Source of the DNA: Metallyticus violacea
Taxonomy: Eukaryota; Arthropoda; Insecta; Mantodea; Metallyticidae
Reading direction: 5' to 3'
DNA: 64,000 nt
Assembly (NCBI GenBank): GCA_030762175.1
Contig: CM060831.1
Span: forward strand, 141,859,001 to 141,923,000
Numbering within the stretch: the stretch's first letter is position 1; every line of letters begins with the position of its first letter. The notes beneath the pieces are model-generated. The model did not search any database and was not told the origin of the DNA. It saw only the letters and a program-made list of their open reading frames with translations. A program made the translations under genes and the position numbers. Shown piece by piece: positions 62,840-64,000 of the stretch.

Positions 62840-63455
62840 TCCGTCTATTTGCCCCTATCAATCGTCATTTTCAGGTATTTATAATATCGTAAGATATGTG
62901 TAGAGGTCTCGAATAAATTTGCATATATCAAAACTGTTTAATATTAACCTATGCGCAACCCACTCTCAAATGTAACATTGTAAATGAACTTCAGCAAGCA
63001 TTAGAGGTGGTCAGTAGAACTAAATCACCTACAGCTGCGTTTTGATTTTGCAGAGCGCATGTGCTGCTCCAGCCAAAACATGTGGGCCCACTCCGCCTCG
63101 CCTTGAATTCCTCCCAAAGGTTACTTCCCATGCAGAACTTGAGCAAAAAACGTGTCTCGCTTTGTTTCATATTTCGAGACTGTTAAAGTACGTCCATCAA
63201 TAGATCACATTGAATAATGTGAAGTTGGCAGCAATTTTCCAAATAAATAACAAATGTGAATAGAGTTTTTATAGGTCGAAGGTACATGTAAATACAATAA
63301 AACATCCATTAAGTAGACCTAATTTAGAAAAATAAATGGATCAATTAGAAATTATGGATGAGGCAGATCTTTTTTTGTTGCGACTTGCCAAACTAAATAA
63401 ATGAAACACACTGTATACAACACTTGGTTTCTCTTGCCACCTCAGTGCGCTCGTT
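62840..63455. other. Intronic stretch, nothing supported
   Basis: A TTTTGATTTTGCAG acceptor-like site at 63,040-63,053 precedes a GC-rich patch, but the host-gene phase hits a stop after 17 codons there. No other feature. Confidence 0.35.
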
Positions 63456-63459
63456 GGGA

Positions 63460-63657
63460 ATACGTGAAATGAAATTATATATTGGGAAAAGATATTTTTT
63501 TAAGGAAGGAAGCGTTCCAGGCTTAATTTTAGGGTACCTCCCCGGCATTCGCCATTTGAGGACTGAGGACTGAGGAAGACCTGGAAAAACCCTCAGTCAT
63601 AGAGGAATCGAACCCCAGACCTCCCACTCACGAGTACGCACCTTAACGACCTCGGCG
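63460..63657 (-). mobile_element. SINE-A copy, minus strand, 3' domain missing
   Basis: It runs from the body (GAAATGAAATTATATATTGG, GGGTACCTCCCCGGCATTCG) through the B box (GGAATCGAACCCC) to the head (CACCTTAACGACCTCGGC). The family's 3' end is absent. Confidence 0.8.
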
Positions 63658-64000
63658 GTATAAAGTTATGTGAAAAGATGGGTTATGAATGTATGAAATG
63701 AGCCGGACAATTTGCTCTACTTTCGTTGGTTCGTTTCGTTTTAACTCGACAACTGTATCCAGCATGAGATCTATCAGCTGGTTAAATTAGAAGTTAACCG
63801 TCACACAACACAAATATATTACAAGAAAGTGCTTGAACATTGGACTAATATAAACTTCATTTCCAGAAATGACTCAGTTTATATTATGTAGTGTTAAAGT
63901 TCGGAGTTTCAGATTGAGAGGGAACACCACTACCAATATGTCATTTCTGTCGCAAAGCATGTATGTTTACTACGTCACAGACGAATGAGTAAGATATGAG
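63658..64000. other. Intronic stretch, nothing recognised
   Basis: AT-rich tail of the window without a supported feature. Confidence 0.35.

Larger units (their letters stand above)
49091..64000 (+). other. Intron 2, at least 14.9 kb, continues beyond the window
   Basis: It starts with GTAAGC. No later acceptor followed by an open phase-1 exon that continues the domain was found, so the intron probably runs past the end of the window. Its content is the transposon copies listed below. Confidence 0.55.

Noticed and set aside
63054..63112. Possible exon 3 of the host gene after TTTTGATTTTGCAG
   Set aside because: In the required phase it reaches a stop after 17 codons and the residues do not continue the extracellular domain; the GC-rich patch is not otherwise supported.
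1..64000. CRISPR array, operon, phage or plasmid features
   Set aside because: No regularly spaced identical repeats, no ribosome-binding-site/gene organisation, and spliceosomal signals with SINEs show a eukaryotic nuclear sequence.

Overview
The window reads as non-coding DNA from a large, repeat-rich insect genome. The evidence is AT-rich sequence, spliceosomal signals, several tRNA-derived SINE families, many decayed Tc1/mariner transposases of insect type, RTE- and Jockey-like LINE remnants, an LTR-retrotransposon pair and short TTAGG runs. A polyneopteran such as a cockroach, termite or orthopteran would fit this repeat load, but that placement is an inference. No prokaryotic gene organisation, CRISPR array, rRNA or free-standing tRNA gene is visible.

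Only one host gene is supported, on the + strand. Its first coding exon (5004-5076) encodes a 24-residue start with a clear signal peptide and ends at a GTAAGT donor in phase 1. The next exon (48920-49090, 57 codons) begins after a TTTACAG acceptor in the matching phase and ends at a GTAAGC donor, again in phase 1. Joined, they give a secreted protein whose second exon resembles the start of a thrombospondin N-terminal (laminin-G-like) domain, so the gene is probably a thrombospondin/COMP-type matrix protein. The family name is moderate confidence; the exon pair is stronger. Intron 1 is about 43.8 kb, and at least 14.9 kb of the following intron lies inside the window. Later exons were not found.

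Nearly everything else is mobile DNA. SINE-A has a Ser/Leu-tRNA-like head and about 17 copies or fragments on both strands. SINE-B has a Val/Glu-tRNA-like head with a preserved acceptor-stem pairing and about 10 copies, several with clear target-site duplications. Tc1/mariner elements belong to at least nine families: three copies sharing ACRAGGGCTGTTCAATAAA-type ends (3.0, 38.4, 54.1 kb), three copies of a second mariner (41.5, 58.3, 61.0 kb), two internally deleted copies of a third (19.1, 49.4 kb), and single copies or fragments near 7.1, 8.5, 13, 29.3, 33.3, 34.6, 45.3, 47.2, 47.6, 50.6, 52.4 and 56.5 kb. All are broken by stops, frameshifts or deletions.

Structural highlights are: two LTR-plus-primer-binding-site units facing each other at 19.0-23.0 kb, a foldback element inserted in a LINE with a 13-bp duplication (15.8-16.1 kb), two foldbacks sharing an arm (32.25-32.52 kb), a 40-bp SINE tip with its own 12-bp duplication (28.36 kb), and a TTA microsatellite touching the acceptor upstream of the first coding exon (4.8 kb). 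The genes do not form an operon or pathway; this is one host gene whose introns have collected nested transposons.
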